Source: Acidovorax sp. sic0104
Lineage (GTDB): Bacteria > Pseudomonadota > Gammaproteobacteria > Burkholderiales > Burkholderiaceae_C
Length of the DNA stretch: 64,000 nucleotides
Reading direction: 5' to 3'
NCBI RefSeq assembly: GCF_019219095.1
Contig: NZ_JAHUWH010000006.1
Coordinates: 237,371 to 301,370, forward strand
The translations under genes were made by a program, and so were the position numbers. The notes below the pieces were generated by a model. It was not told where the DNA came from. It saw nothing but the letters and a program-made list of their open reading frames with translations, and did not search any database. This document shows positions 26,538 through 35,038 of this stretch, piece by piece. Every line of letters begins with the position of its first letter. Within the stretch, counting starts at the first letter, position 1.

Positions 26538-29500
26538 ATGATTAAGAAGTTGCTGGCTGTGTTGCGTCGGGTTGCTGTGTTTTTGGTTATGGTCGCTGGG
26601 TTAATGTCGCAAAGCAGCATGGCGGGATTACTTCAGGATGATTCCCGTCCCAACAGCCCGGGAAATACTACTCATTGGTATCAGCAGCAGTTCTACTCCA
26701 CTTGGGAGGAGGCTCGTGACGCCTGTTTTGGATTCGTGGAGCAAATCCGCGGTGAGCGCAGATGTCACTTCAGGGGTAATTACGGAGGAACCTACTTGTT
26801 TGAGCATGGGTGGGACGGGTGCGCAGGCTATGACCGCTGCACATTCACTCCGCGGTATGACATGGTTTATTTGTCGATATTCGGGTGCATGGATGGATAT
26901 CACGCGGTGCAGACGCCCTCCGGGAAAGTGGGCTGCGAGCCAATCAGGCAGCCCCCCATTGAGTGTGCTTCTTGCAGGGGTGATCAAAATAAAGATGGTG
27001 GGGGGACGCCGAATCCCATTGCGCTCTATATGCAAGAGAAATACCGGTGGGAGACAGACTGGGAAGGCCACGGGCCGGCCGCCTTGTCCATCGCACGCAT
27101 TTACCGAAGCAACCGCGGCTTTGAGGCTGATAAAGGCTCAGCTCGGGTGGGGCTGTCGTGGACTCACAGCCACCATTGGCGCTTGAAGACTGCGCCGAAA
27201 GATGATGGCGAGAAGGCGCAAATCATCACTCCTGAGGGATATAGCCGACTTTTCTCTCGCGCTTGGAGTGAGTCTGAGTGGACGCCGATTAACAGCACAG
27301 ATAAGCTTGTTGGCCAAAATGGGCTGTTTTTATATTCCAGTGCAGATGATAATGAAATCCTGAAATTTGATTCCTCCGGCAAATTGATTGAGAGAGCTCT
27401 CCTGCATGGCTGGAAATACTCGTACTACTATGAAGGGGACCGTCTGGTCAGCGTCCGAAACAACTTCGGCGATTCGATGTTCTTCATCTACACCGGCGAG
27501 CAGCTGACAGAGGTTAAAGTCCCCGGAAATCTCAGTATTTTTTATGCTTATGATGGCATTGGGCACTTGGTAGGAGTTGTTTATCCCGATGGCAAGTCGC
27601 GCCATTTTTTATATGAAAACCCCGGTTTCTCGCACGCACTGACGGGAATCATTGACGAAACCGGCACCCGCTGGGGCACCTTCGGATATGACGTGAAGGG
27701 CCGCGCCATCAGCTCCGAACTGGCTGGAGGGGTGGGGCGTTACCAGGTGAGCTATCCATCGGCCGCAGCTGCCGTGGTCACCGACCCTTTGAATACCGTG
27801 CGCTCCTACACCTACGCTGTTGCGAAAGACAGGCTGATCGTGACGTCAGGGTCATTGCCTTCTGGCGAAGGCAAACCCGATGCGTACAGTCGCAACTACG
27901 ACCAGTATGGGCGCGTGACCAGCGAGGACGACTTCAAAGGAGCCCGTACGAATGTTGTATGGGACACCACCCGCCGGCTGCCCGCATCCGTCACCCAGGC
28001 CGCAGGCCGGCCCGACGAGCGCACCACCAACACCACCTGGCACTCCCAGTGGCGCCTGCCCTTGACGGTCACAGAGGCTGGCCGCACCACCACCTACACC
28101 TACGACGGCTTGGGCAACCGACTGAGCCAGAGCATCTCGGGCACTGGCGCAAGCGCTGGCAGCCCCGCGCACACCACCAGCTGGACCTACCACCCCTCGG
28201 GCCTGGTGGCTACAGAAACCGCGCCCGACGGCGGCGTGACCAGCTTCCAGTACAGCAGTGCAGGCCACCTCACCAGCACCACCAACGCCCTGGGCCACAC
28301 CGACACCTACACCCACGACGCCGCAGGCCGCGTGCTCACCCACACCGCCCCCACAGGCCTCGTGACCAGCTACACCTACGACCTGCGGGGCAGGCTGCTC
28401 ACCGCCCAGGTCGGTGGGCTGACCAGCACCTTCACCTACCGCCCCAGCGGCCAGATCGTCACCGCCACGCTGCCCAGCGGACACGTCACCACGTACACCT
28501 ACGACGCTGCCCAGCGCCTAACGGGCTGGAGCGACAACCGGGGCCAATCCGGCGTCTACACCCTGGACGCCATGGGCAACCGCATCCAGGAAGCTGTGCA
28601 CAACACACAAGGAAACACCGCCTGGCAGCTGGTGCGCAGCATCAACAACATCAATCGCACCCAGTCGGTCACTGTCGGCGGCCAGCAGACCACCAGCTAC
28701 GGCTATGACGCCAACGGTGAAGGCTCCAGCGCCACCAACGGACTGAACCAGAGCACCCAGTTGGGCCTGGATTCGCTGCGCCGCGTCAAGACCATCACCA
28801 ACCCTGAGAACGCCACAGCGTCCCTCACCTACAACGCCCTGGATGCCACCACCCAGGCCAGCGACTTCAAGGGCGTGCCCACCACCTACACCCGTGACGC
28901 GCTGGGCAACGCCACCAGCGAGAGCAGCCCGGACACCGGTACGGAGACCGCCCAGTACGACGCGCTGGGCTTGGCTGCCACGATCACAGACGCCCTGGGC
29001 CAAACCACCAGCATTGAGCGAGACCGGCTCGGCCGCCCGACCCTGGTCACCTACGCCGACGGCCGCACCACCACCCTGCGCTACGACCTCACGCCCACCA
29101 GCAAGGGATACCTGAGCGAGATCGTGGACGCCAGCGGCACCACCACCTACCAGCGGGACAGCCACGGCCGGGTGACCACCAAGACCCAGACCCTGATCAA
29201 CGGCGACACCCGCAGCGTCAGCTACGGCTACAACGCCCAGGGCCTGCTGGCCAGCACCACCTACCCCGGCGGCCAGGTCCTGCAGTACGTCTACGACAGC
29301 ACCGGCCTGCTCAGCGGCCTTACCTGGGCCGGCCAAAGCCTGGTCAGCGGCATCACCTGGAATCCATTGGGCCAGCCCACCGGCTGGAGCTGGAACCTGC
29401 CCGGCGGCGGCACGGCCATCCCCGCCAGCCGCACCTACAACACCGCAGGCCAGCTCACCGACACCGAGTTCAGCAGCTACCAATACGACGCGGCCGGCCG

Positions 29501-31193
29501 CATCCACACGCTGATCCAGCACCTGTGGCAGCCTGCCAGCACCACGGCGCAGGACAGCACCGTGACCCAGGTAGCCCGCGCGTGGACCGTGCAATACAGC
29601 CCTGCCGGCCGCATCACCGGCTTCACCAAGAACACGGGTGCCAACACCCCCGCAGACAGCGCCAGCTTCCAGTACGACGCCAACGGCAACCGCACGGCCA
29701 GCACCCGGGATGTGGCGGGTACCACCACCAGCCGCACCTACAGCGGCGACGCCGCCCACAACCGCCTGCTGGGCTTTGCGCAAACCACCAGCCAAGGGGG
29801 CAATACCGCCACCAGCAACGTCACCTACCAGTACAACAACGCAGGTGATTTGCTGGGCGACGGCCTCATCAGCTACCAGTACGACAGCGAAGGGCGCATG
29901 GAAAGCGCCACCACCGGGCAAGGCGCAGACGCCCCCCAGACCAAATACGCCCACAACGGCCTGGGCCAGCGCGTGTTCAAGACCGAGCCGCTGTACAGCA
30001 GCGCAGCGGCCAAGCCCGCCAGCACCAAGACCCTGGCCAACCTGCTGGCCGATGACGATGAAAACGATGGCAAAAACGGCCAGGAACCACCCGGCTTCAT
30101 CGAACAGCTCAAGGCCTTCCTCTCCAAACTCTGGAGCCCGGCCACCAGCGATGCAGAAAAACTCGGCTGGAGCTACGTGTACGGCGAAGACGGCACCCTC
30201 TTGGGTGAATACGGCTCGGGCGGCGCCAACAGCGCAGGCACGGCCCAATACCTGTACCTGCCCACCGCCTCAGGCCCCATGCCCATTGCGGCAGTGATCA
30301 AGGGTCAGACCTATGCCATCCACAGCGACCACCTGAACACCCCCAGAAAGCTGACCCAGGCGGATGGGCAGGCGGCATGGCAGTGGGAGTACAGCGCGTT
30401 TGGGGACGAGCAACCCACCACTGCGGCCAAGCGCTTCACCAGCGAAACAACCACCCCGACCACGGGCAGCACCAGCGTGCCTGAGGTGACCTTCAACCTG
30501 CGGTATCCGGGGCAGTACTTTGACGCGGAGACCAAGCTGCACTACAACTACTTCAGGAGCTATGACAGCAGGACGGGGCGGTATACGCAGGGGGATCCGA
30601 TTGGGTTGGATGGGGGGTGGAATCGGTTTAGCTATGTGGGAGGAGATCCGCTGGGTCTTGTGGATCCATATGGCCTTGATCCCTCGATATTGCCCAGAAG
30701 AAGTTATGACGCGAATGATGTTCGTGGTGGCTTTGATATTGGCGGTAGAAGCCTTGTTTACAACCCTAAGCATTATGATCCTGCGAAGGCTTCTCAGGTT
30801 TTACTCACAGGAGCAATACTCGTTGCACCAGAGTTCTTGGCCGCTGGGCGAGCTGCTTGTACGGCAGCGGAGACGATTTCACTGTATCGAGCGGTTGGGC
30901 CAGAAGAATTTTATAGTCTTATAAATGGAGGTAGGTTCGCATTTGGCCCCAATGGAGCAACTATGAAGCAATTTGGTTTTAAGTTGGATGAAACCTTAAA
31001 GTATGCAAATTGGAGTACTGACTATGCTGCAATTATTCGTGCGGACATACCAAGAAGCGCGCTAAAAGATCTGAGTGTCAGTTTTGGACAAATCGATGCA
31101 TATATCTTTCGTAATGGCGTTGTCACTGTAGAGGGGCAGAGAGCTCTTGATGCATTGAATAGGGCGGTTATAACCATAAAACATGCTTATTGA
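26538..31193 (+). CDS. Large exported RHS-repeat protein with C-terminal toxin-like tip
   Basis: A 1551-residue polymorphic-toxin-type protein. Residues 1-29 form a Sec signal peptide (KKLLAVLRRVAVFLVMVAGL...SSMA). A Cys-rich domain (about 30-155) precedes a DUF6531-like entry to the RHS shell (GPAALSIARIYRSNRGFEAD). Many YD repeats follow (YTYDGLGNRLSQ, YTHDAAGRVLTH). The conserved RHS core ends in YFDAETKLHYNYFRSYDSRT and the self-cleavage-type DPxGL motif at about 1376. The last 170 residues are the variable tip; LYRAVGPEEFYSLINGGRF with the later YAAIIRADIP suggests an ADP-ribosyltransferase-like fold, judged by eye only. No VgrG or PAAR is nearby. The tip's DNA is AT-rich, unlike the core. 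The next gene overlaps by 11 bases. Confidence 0.9.
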   Translation: MIKKLLAVLRRVAVFLVMVAGLMSQSSMAGLLQDDSRPNSPGNTTHWYQQQFYSTWEEARDACFGFVEQIRGERRCHFRGNYGGTYLFEHGWDGCAGYDRCTFTPRYDMVYLSIFGCMDGYHAVQTPSGKVGCEPIRQPPIECASCRGDQNKDGGGTPNPIALYMQEKYRWETDWEGHGPAALSIARIYRSNRGFEADKGSARVGLSWTHSHHWRLKTAPKDDGEKAQIITPEGYSRLFSRAWSESEWTPINSTDKLVGQNGLFLYSSADDNEILKFDSSGKLIERALLHGWKYSYYYEGDRLVSVRNNFGDSMFFIYTGEQLTEVKVPGNLSIFYAYDGIGHLVGVVYPDGKSRHFLYENPGFSHALTGIIDETGTRWGTFGYDVKGRAISSELAGGVGRYQVSYPSAAAAVVTDPLNTVRSYTYAVAKDRLIVTSGSLPSGEGKPDAYSRNYDQYGRVTSEDDFKGARTNVVWDTTRRLPASVTQAAGRPDERTTNTTWHSQWRLPLTVTEAGRTTTYTYDGLGNRLSQSISGTGASAGSPAHTTSWTYHPSGLVATETAPDGGVTSFQYSSAGHLTSTTNALGHTDTYTHDAAGRVLTHTAPTGLVTSYTYDLRGRLLTAQVGGLTSTFTYRPSGQIVTATLPSGHVTTYTYDAAQRLTGWSDNRGQSGVYTLDAMGNRIQEAVHNTQGNTAWQLVRSINNINRTQSVTVGGQQTTSYGYDANGEGSSATNGLNQSTQLGLDSLRRVKTITNPENATASLTYNALDATTQASDFKGVPTTYTRDALGNATSESSPDTGTETAQYDALGLAATITDALGQTTSIERDRLGRPTLVTYADGRTTTLRYDLTPTSKGYLSEIVDASGTTTYQRDSHGRVTTKTQTLINGDTRSVSYGYNAQGLLASTTYPGGQVLQYVYDSTGLLSGLTWAGQSLVSGITWNPLGQPTGWSWNLPGGGTAIPASRTYNTAGQLTDTEFSSYQYDAAGRIHTLIQHLWQPASTTAQDSTVTQVARAWTVQYSPAGRITGFTKNTGANTPADSASFQYDANGNRTASTRDVAGTTTSRTYSGDAAHNRLLGFAQTTSQGGNTATSNVTYQYNNAGDLLGDGLISYQYDSEGRMESATTGQGADAPQTKYAHNGLGQRVFKTEPLYSSAAAKPASTKTLANLLADDDENDGKNGQEPPGFIEQLKAFLSKLWSPATSDAEKLGWSYVYGEDGTLLGEYGSGGANSAGTAQYLYLPTASGPMPIAAVIKGQTYAIHSDHLNTPRKLTQADGQAAWQWEYSAFGDEQPTTAAKRFTSETTTPTTGSTSVPEVTFNLRYPGQYFDAETKLHYNYFRSYDSRTGRYTQGDPIGLDGGWNRFSYVGGDPLGLVDPYGLDPSILPRRSYDANDVRGGFDIGGRSLVYNPKHYDPAKASQVLLTGAILVAPEFLAAGRAACTAAETISLYRAVGPEEFYSLINGGRFAFGPNGATMKQFGFKLDETLKYANWSTDYAAIIRADIPRSALKDLSVSFGQIDAYIFRNGVVTVEGQRALDALNRAVITIKHAY
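29853..30640 (+). repeat. RHS core segment, first copy of a near-identical duplication
   Basis: From CTGGGCGACGGCCTCATCAG to the bases encoding the GDPIGLDGG motif this segment is almost identical to 31779-32561. The two differ mainly in a short acidic linker (DDDENDGKNGQEPPG here, DDDEGGQTEQPG in the other) and in scattered silent changes. They diverge abruptly at the tip. Confidence 0.9.
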
Positions 31194-31500
31194 AGATATT
31201 ATGTATAATATTACTGCACTCATCAAACTATCTGAAAATATTCCACGTCCGCATACAGGTGGGGGGGTGAAGAGTGGCTATGCTCCGCATCACAAGTTCT
31301 CTAATATTCATGGGTTGGTTAGTGGGTTTCATAAATATTCGGATGAGAATTATCATTTTTTCGGTGAGGAGTTGATCGCGGAGATCGCATTTCCAGGTTG
31401 GGAAAATTTTTGTGAATTGGTGAGGATTGGTGATTCTTTTGAAATTAGAGAGTTGAATACACTGGTGGGATATGGCAAGGTCTTAACTGTAAATGGATGA
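31183..31500 (+). CDS. Candidate immunity protein with EF-Tu domain 3-like sequence
   Basis: A 105-residue protein (or 99 from ATG 31201, MYNITALIKL) whose start overlaps the RHS stop, the usual position of a cognate immunity gene. By eye it resembles domain 3 of EF-Tu: ITALIKLSE...RPHTGGGVKSGYAPHHKF parallels the EF-Tu stretch with GGRHTPFFNGYRPQF, and the end GDSFEIRELNTLVGYGKV parallels FAIREGGRTVGAGVV. No GTPase domain is present. There is no signal peptide, so it acts in the cytoplasm. Immunity is inferred from position; the EF-Tu likeness is a sequence reading that needs a profile search. Confidence 0.7.
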   Translation: MLIEDIMYNITALIKLSENIPRPHTGGGVKSGYAPHHKFSNIHGLVSGFHKYSDENYHFFGEELIAEIAFPGWENFCELVRIGDSFEIRELNTLVGYGKVLTVNG

Positions 31501-32998
31501 TGTGCGGGAGTGGAGTCACTGCGGGGCTGGGGTCAGGTCTTGCCTTTTGCCTAAATGGTGCAACCGCAGCACTCATGCTGGCCCTCAGCTATTGAAAAAT
31601 CCTAAATTAATAGCTGGCAGCGCTTGTATATCAAGCGCTAGCGGCCAATTTGGCCCCAAACCCGGCAAGTCCAGCAGGCTCCACACCCTGCTGGCCTTAG
31701 CCCTCGTCTTTGCCGGGGCCACATCCCACGCCATCAGCCTCCCCAGCATTCCCCCGGCCAGCCACAACCACCCGCGCCTGCTGGGCGACGGCCTTGTCAG
31801 CTACCAGTACGACAGCGAAGGGCGCATGGAAAGCGCCACCACCGGGCAGGGCGCAGACGCCCCCCAGACCAAGTACGCCCATAACGGCCTGGGCCAGCGC
31901 GTGTTCAAGACCGAGCCGCTGTACAGCAGCGCAGCGGCCAAGCCCGCCAGCACCAAGACCCTGGCCAACCTGCTGGCCGATGACGATGAAGGTGGGCAGA
32001 CCGAACAACCCGGCTTCATCGAACAGTTCAAGGCCTTCCTGTCCAAACTCTGGAGCCCGGCCACCAGCGATGCAGAAAAGCTCGGCTGGAGCTACGTGTA
32101 CGGCGAAGACGGCACCCTGCTGGGTGAATACGGCTCGGGCGGCGCCAACAGCGCAGGCACGGCCCAATACCTGTACCTGCCCACCGCGTCAGGCCCCATG
32201 CCCATTGCGGCAGTCATCAAGGGCCAGACGTATGCCATCCACAGCGATCACCTGAACACCCCCAGAAAGCTCACGCAGGCAGACGGGCAGGCGGCATGGC
32301 AGTGGGAATACAGCGCCTTCGGAGACGAGCAACCCACCACGGCGGCCAAACGCTTCACCAGTGAGACCACCACCCCGACGACGGGCGCCACCAGCGTGCC
32401 CGAGGTGACCTTCAACCTGCGGTATCCGGGGCAGTACTTTGACGCGGAGACCAAGCTGCACTACAACTACTTCAGGAGCTATGACAGCAGGACGGGGCGG
32501 TATACGCAGGGGGATCCGATTGGGTTGGATGGGGGATTCAATCGGTTTGGGTATGTGGGGGGGAATCCGCTTTCCTTTGTTGATCCAAATGGGCTAGAAA
32601 AAATAATTCTCTTCAATCCAAATTCAATTGGAAATCATCAGAAAGCTCTTAATTTGATGGCAATTGCTTTCCTGGATAAATCCAATGAGCTTCTCATATT
32701 TGGTCATTCAAATAGTGAAGCAATCGCTGATGATCGCGATGGCGGAATGTTTTGGACTAATCGGAGGGTCCTGGGTGCGAATGAGTTGGTGGAATTAATA
32801 ATTCAAAGTGGAAAATGGAAGGTGGGTATGCCAATTACTCTGTATGGCTGCGAATCTGGGCAAGGAAAGGACTCCATTGCTAAAAAAATAAGTGGCATAT
32901 TGAAAACTCGAGTTACAGGGTTTCCCGATAAAATTACGTATGATCCTGTTAATGCAAGAGCCAGGCCCCATCGCCCCATTATTTTTGAGGGAAATTAA
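31493..32998 (+). CDS. Truncated second RHS module with a different C-terminal tip
   Basis: A 501-codon frame. The first 80 codons include an interspersed repeat and look only partly coding; a signal-peptide-like LHTLLALALVFAGATSHA follows. From about residue 97 it is a near copy of the end of the large RHS protein, through YFDAETKLHYNYFRSYDSRT and DPIGLDGGFNRFGYVGGN. After FVDPNGL the tip differs: EKIILFNPNSIGNHQ, ELLIFGHSNSEAIADD and MPITLYGCESGQGKDS. A hydrophobic strand ending GHS and another ending GC recall the His/Cys dyad of caspase-fold (clan CD) peptidases, but that is only a suggestion. It lacks the shell needed to encapsulate a toxin, so it looks like an orphan tip cassette kept for recombination. 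Confidence 0.65.
   Translation: MDDVREWSHCGAGVRSCLLPKWCNRSTHAGPQLLKNPKLIAGSACISSASGQFGPKPGKSSRLHTLLALALVFAGATSHAISLPSIPPASHNHPRLLGDGLVSYQYDSEGRMESATTGQGADAPQTKYAHNGLGQRVFKTEPLYSSAAAKPASTKTLANLLADDDEGGQTEQPGFIEQFKAFLSKLWSPATSDAEKLGWSYVYGEDGTLLGEYGSGGANSAGTAQYLYLPTASGPMPIAAVIKGQTYAIHSDHLNTPRKLTQADGQAAWQWEYSAFGDEQPTTAAKRFTSETTTPTTGATSVPEVTFNLRYPGQYFDAETKLHYNYFRSYDSRTGRYTQGDPIGLDGGFNRFGYVGGNPLSFVDPNGLEKIILFNPNSIGNHQKALNLMAIAFLDKSNELLIFGHSNSEAIADDRDGGMFWTNRRVLGANELVELIIQSGKWKVGMPITLYGCESGQGKDSIAKKISGILKTRVTGFPDKITYDPVNARARPHRPIIFEGN
31588..31646 (+). repeat. Interspersed repeat, copy 5
   Basis: GCTATTGAAAAATCCTAAAT, then TAATAGCTGGCAGCGCTTGT and ATATCAAGCGCTAGCGGCC. This is the clearest copy, with all parts of the pattern. 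It lies between the first immunity gene and the second RHS module, where the junction of the duplication falls. Confidence 0.7.
31779..32561 (+). repeat. RHS core segment, second copy
   Basis: Near-identical to 29853-30640. High identity at synonymous positions means the duplication is recent or is kept alike by gene conversion. Confidence 0.9.
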
Positions 32999-33453
32999 TG
33001 ATAAATAGACCAATTTTTGCATTTCTATTGCATATTTTGATGATGGATTTTGCTCATTCTTGTGATGATTTTCAGCGTGTTGTCAAGTCGGAAATATTTC
33101 CAGATGGCGGCTCAATTGGTTTGAAGTTGGAGTCCGGCTGTAAATCGGTTCATTTTGTGAAATATGTCAAGCCGCTGCGGGGTGATGAGGTCTTGTCTTT
33201 GAATGGGGTCGCTGTGTTACCGGGTACCAAGGACGAAGTGCTATTGATTCAGCGATTGGATAATTTGGTGAAGAAAGCTGCAAAAAATAAATCTTTGCAA
33301 AATTTTCAAAATGCGGAAATGAAGCGCTTTGTCGGGGGGGGCAGAATACGCTTACGCCGCTATTTGCTTTGGTGGAAGGCTTATGCGCCAACGATCAGAC
33401 ACGGCGTTTTAATGGGCCTGTTTGTAAGAAATATGTGCCAAGGAGTTAATTGA
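32998..33453 (+). CDS. Candidate exported immunity protein of the second RHS tip
   Basis: A 151-codon AT-rich gene whose ATG overlaps the preceding stop (TAATG), as expected for an immunity gene. Residues 1-21 form a signal peptide (MINRPIFAFLLHILMMDFAH) with a Cys right after it, so the product is periplasmic or possibly a lipoprotein, although the box is poor. The mature part has a PDZ/HtrA-edge-like phrase KYVKPLRGDEVLSLNGVAVLPG. A run of eight G (33334-33341) lies late in the gene; with one G fewer the frame would end 8 or so codons sooner with a different, more ordinary C-terminus. I do not recognise the family. Confidence 0.6.
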   Translation: MINRPIFAFLLHILMMDFAHSCDDFQRVVKSEIFPDGGSIGLKLESGCKSVHFVKYVKPLRGDEVLSLNGVAVLPGTKDEVLLIQRLDNLVKKAAKNKSLQNFQNAEMKRFVGGGRIRLRRYLLWWKAYAPTIRHGVLMGLFVRNMCQGVN

Positions 33454-33500
33454 GGTTGGAGAAACTCTTAGGCTGTGCATCCAGATGAGCAATTTGTGGT

Positions 33501-33990
33501 GATTCACCTGTGCCAATGAATTAGTGATCATGAAAAATTCTGAGCCACGGGTTAAAAAAGAAAAATTCGCTCGGTCGTTTGTGGATAAATCTAAGGTCTG
33601 CTCTGTTTCTTTTGGCCCTTTCTTGGGCTCGGTATTTTTAAAAATTTCTTGGTCGTTGCCTGCGCGCTGGATTTTCTGAAGCGCCAGCTCGCATTGCCGG
33701 TCTCCACAATGTGGCGGTGGTGCGTCAGCCGGTCCAGCAGTGCTGTGGTCATCTTGGAATCGCCAAACACGGCGGCCCATTCCGCGAAGCTCAGGTTCGT
33801 GGTGATGACCATGTTGGTCCTCTCGTAGAGCTTGGACAGCAGGTGGAACAGCAAGGCCGCACGGGCTGAGTGAACGGCAGGCATCGCTGCTGCCCCCTCC
33901 CGCTGAGAAGTTCAGCAGAATACGTGCTCGATGTGGCTCAAATTTTCTTGTGAATGTGGTGTTAAGCGGCTCAGTATTCGATGTAAATTA
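33501..33990. repeat. Direct repeat carrying an istB remnant, copy A
   Basis: Begins GATTCACCTGTGCCAATGAA and ends near GCGGCTCAGTATTCG. It aligns along its length with 34429-34883, apart from small indels. Each copy follows a small AT-rich gene. Confidence 0.8.
33591..33884 (-). pseudogene. IS21-family istB remnant
   Basis: The minus strand encodes the C-terminal part of an IstB helper ATPase: [40 protein letters not shown] and [20 protein letters not shown]. The Walker A part and everything N-terminal are missing, as is istA. It is a decayed fragment of an IS21-type element. Confidence 0.85.
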
Positions 33991-34095
33991 AATTTCTTGC
34001 AGGTAGCAATTAATTTCATGCGGCTGGAGACTGCTCAGATAATGTGTGATTAAGTCGTGCGTAACCAAGAAATTTAATCTATTTATGCTCAGGCA

Positions 34096-34455
34096 ATGAA
34101 AAAAATCGAAAAAATCTTTGCTGTACTAATATTGCTTTTATTGCTGGGGTTTTTTGCAAAGCTGACTACCTCGCCCGATAAGAATGATTTGGAAAAAATA
34201 GTTTTAAACATGCTAAATAACCCGGTCACCTGCGAAAAATCTAGCCCAGAGCAATTTATTCGCATGATCAAGCTTGATTGGAAAAATTCAGCGATGCGAC
34301 TGAAATTGAAAGCCAATCACCTGCCAAAGAGAATCGATTATTTTGCAGTAAACTCAACTGGTGAGGTGGTTGCAGAAATAGCGTATAGGGTGAATGCAAA
34401 ATGTCAGGGGGTATTTATTGAGCTTTTTGATTCACCAGTACAAATGAACCATTGA
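34096..34455 (+). CDS. Small membrane-anchored hypothetical protein in the RHS island
   Basis: A 119-residue AT-rich gene. The N-terminus KKIEKIFAVLILLLLLGFFA is a membrane anchor or signal. The rest is a small domain with two Cys (NPVTCEKSSPEQ and NAKCQGVFIEL) that may pair outside the cytoplasm. It lies between the two istB-bearing repeats, and its last eight codons (DSPVQMNH) are read from the beginning of the second repeat. By position it may be an orphan immunity gene left by an earlier tip. I recognise no family. Confidence 0.6.
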   Translation: MKKIEKIFAVLILLLLLGFFAKLTTSPDKNDLEKIVLNMLNNPVTCEKSSPEQFIRMIKLDWKNSAMRLKLKANHLPKRIDYFAVNSTGEVVAEIAYRVNAKCQGVFIELFDSPVQMNH

Positions 34456-34883
34456 TCACGAAGAATTGTGAGCCACTGGTTAAAAACGAATTCTCTCAGT
34501 CGCTTGTGGACAAGGCTCAGGTTTGATCTGGCCCTATTTGGGGTTTGGTCTCTAAAGCCTGCGCGCTGGATTTTCTGAGGCGCCAGCTCGCATTGCCGGT
34601 CTCCACGATGTGGCGCTGGTGCGTCAAACGTTCCAGCAGTGCCGTGGTCATCTTGGCATCGCCAAACACGGCAGCCCATTCCGCAAAGCTCAGGTTCATG
34701 GCAACGCTGGTCTCTCGTAGAGCTTGGACAGCTGGTGGAACAGCAAGGCCTCACAGATTGGGTGAACGGCAGGCATCGCTGCTGCCCCCTCCCGCTGAAA
34801 AATTCAGCAGAATAGGTGCTCGATCTAGCTCAAATTTGCTTGTGAATGTGGTTTTAAGCGGCTCAGTATTCAGCATGAATTAA
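34429..34883. repeat. Direct repeat carrying an istB remnant, copy B
   Basis: Second copy of the segment at 33501-33990, more degenerate, with a small deletion in the istB part. Confidence 0.8.
34517..34754 (-). pseudogene. Second istB remnant
   Basis: The minus strand encodes [20 protein letters not shown] and [20 protein letters not shown], the same IstB segment as in copy A, with a frame break before it (the LSKLYERTN part is in another frame because bases are missing). It is not functional. Confidence 0.8.
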
Positions 34884-34910
34884 CACCCTGCTGACTTTTT
34901 GCAGGCAAAG

Positions 34911-34939
34911 AAAAGCCACCTTGCGGGTGGCTTTTTCTT
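34911..34939 (+). terminator. Rho-independent terminator at the end of the RHS island
   Basis: AAAAGCCACC-TTGC-GGGTGGCTTTTT followed by CTTTTGG; it would also work in the other direction for the leftward gene at 35039. Confidence 0.75.
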
Positions 34940-35038
34940 TTGGAGCTCGGCCTCTTCACCGGCAGGGGCAGAGGTCGCGGGGGTATGGCTGCCGGGTTGA
35001 GTTAATTCCTGCAAGCGCTTTGGGCGTTTTTTGCTTCT

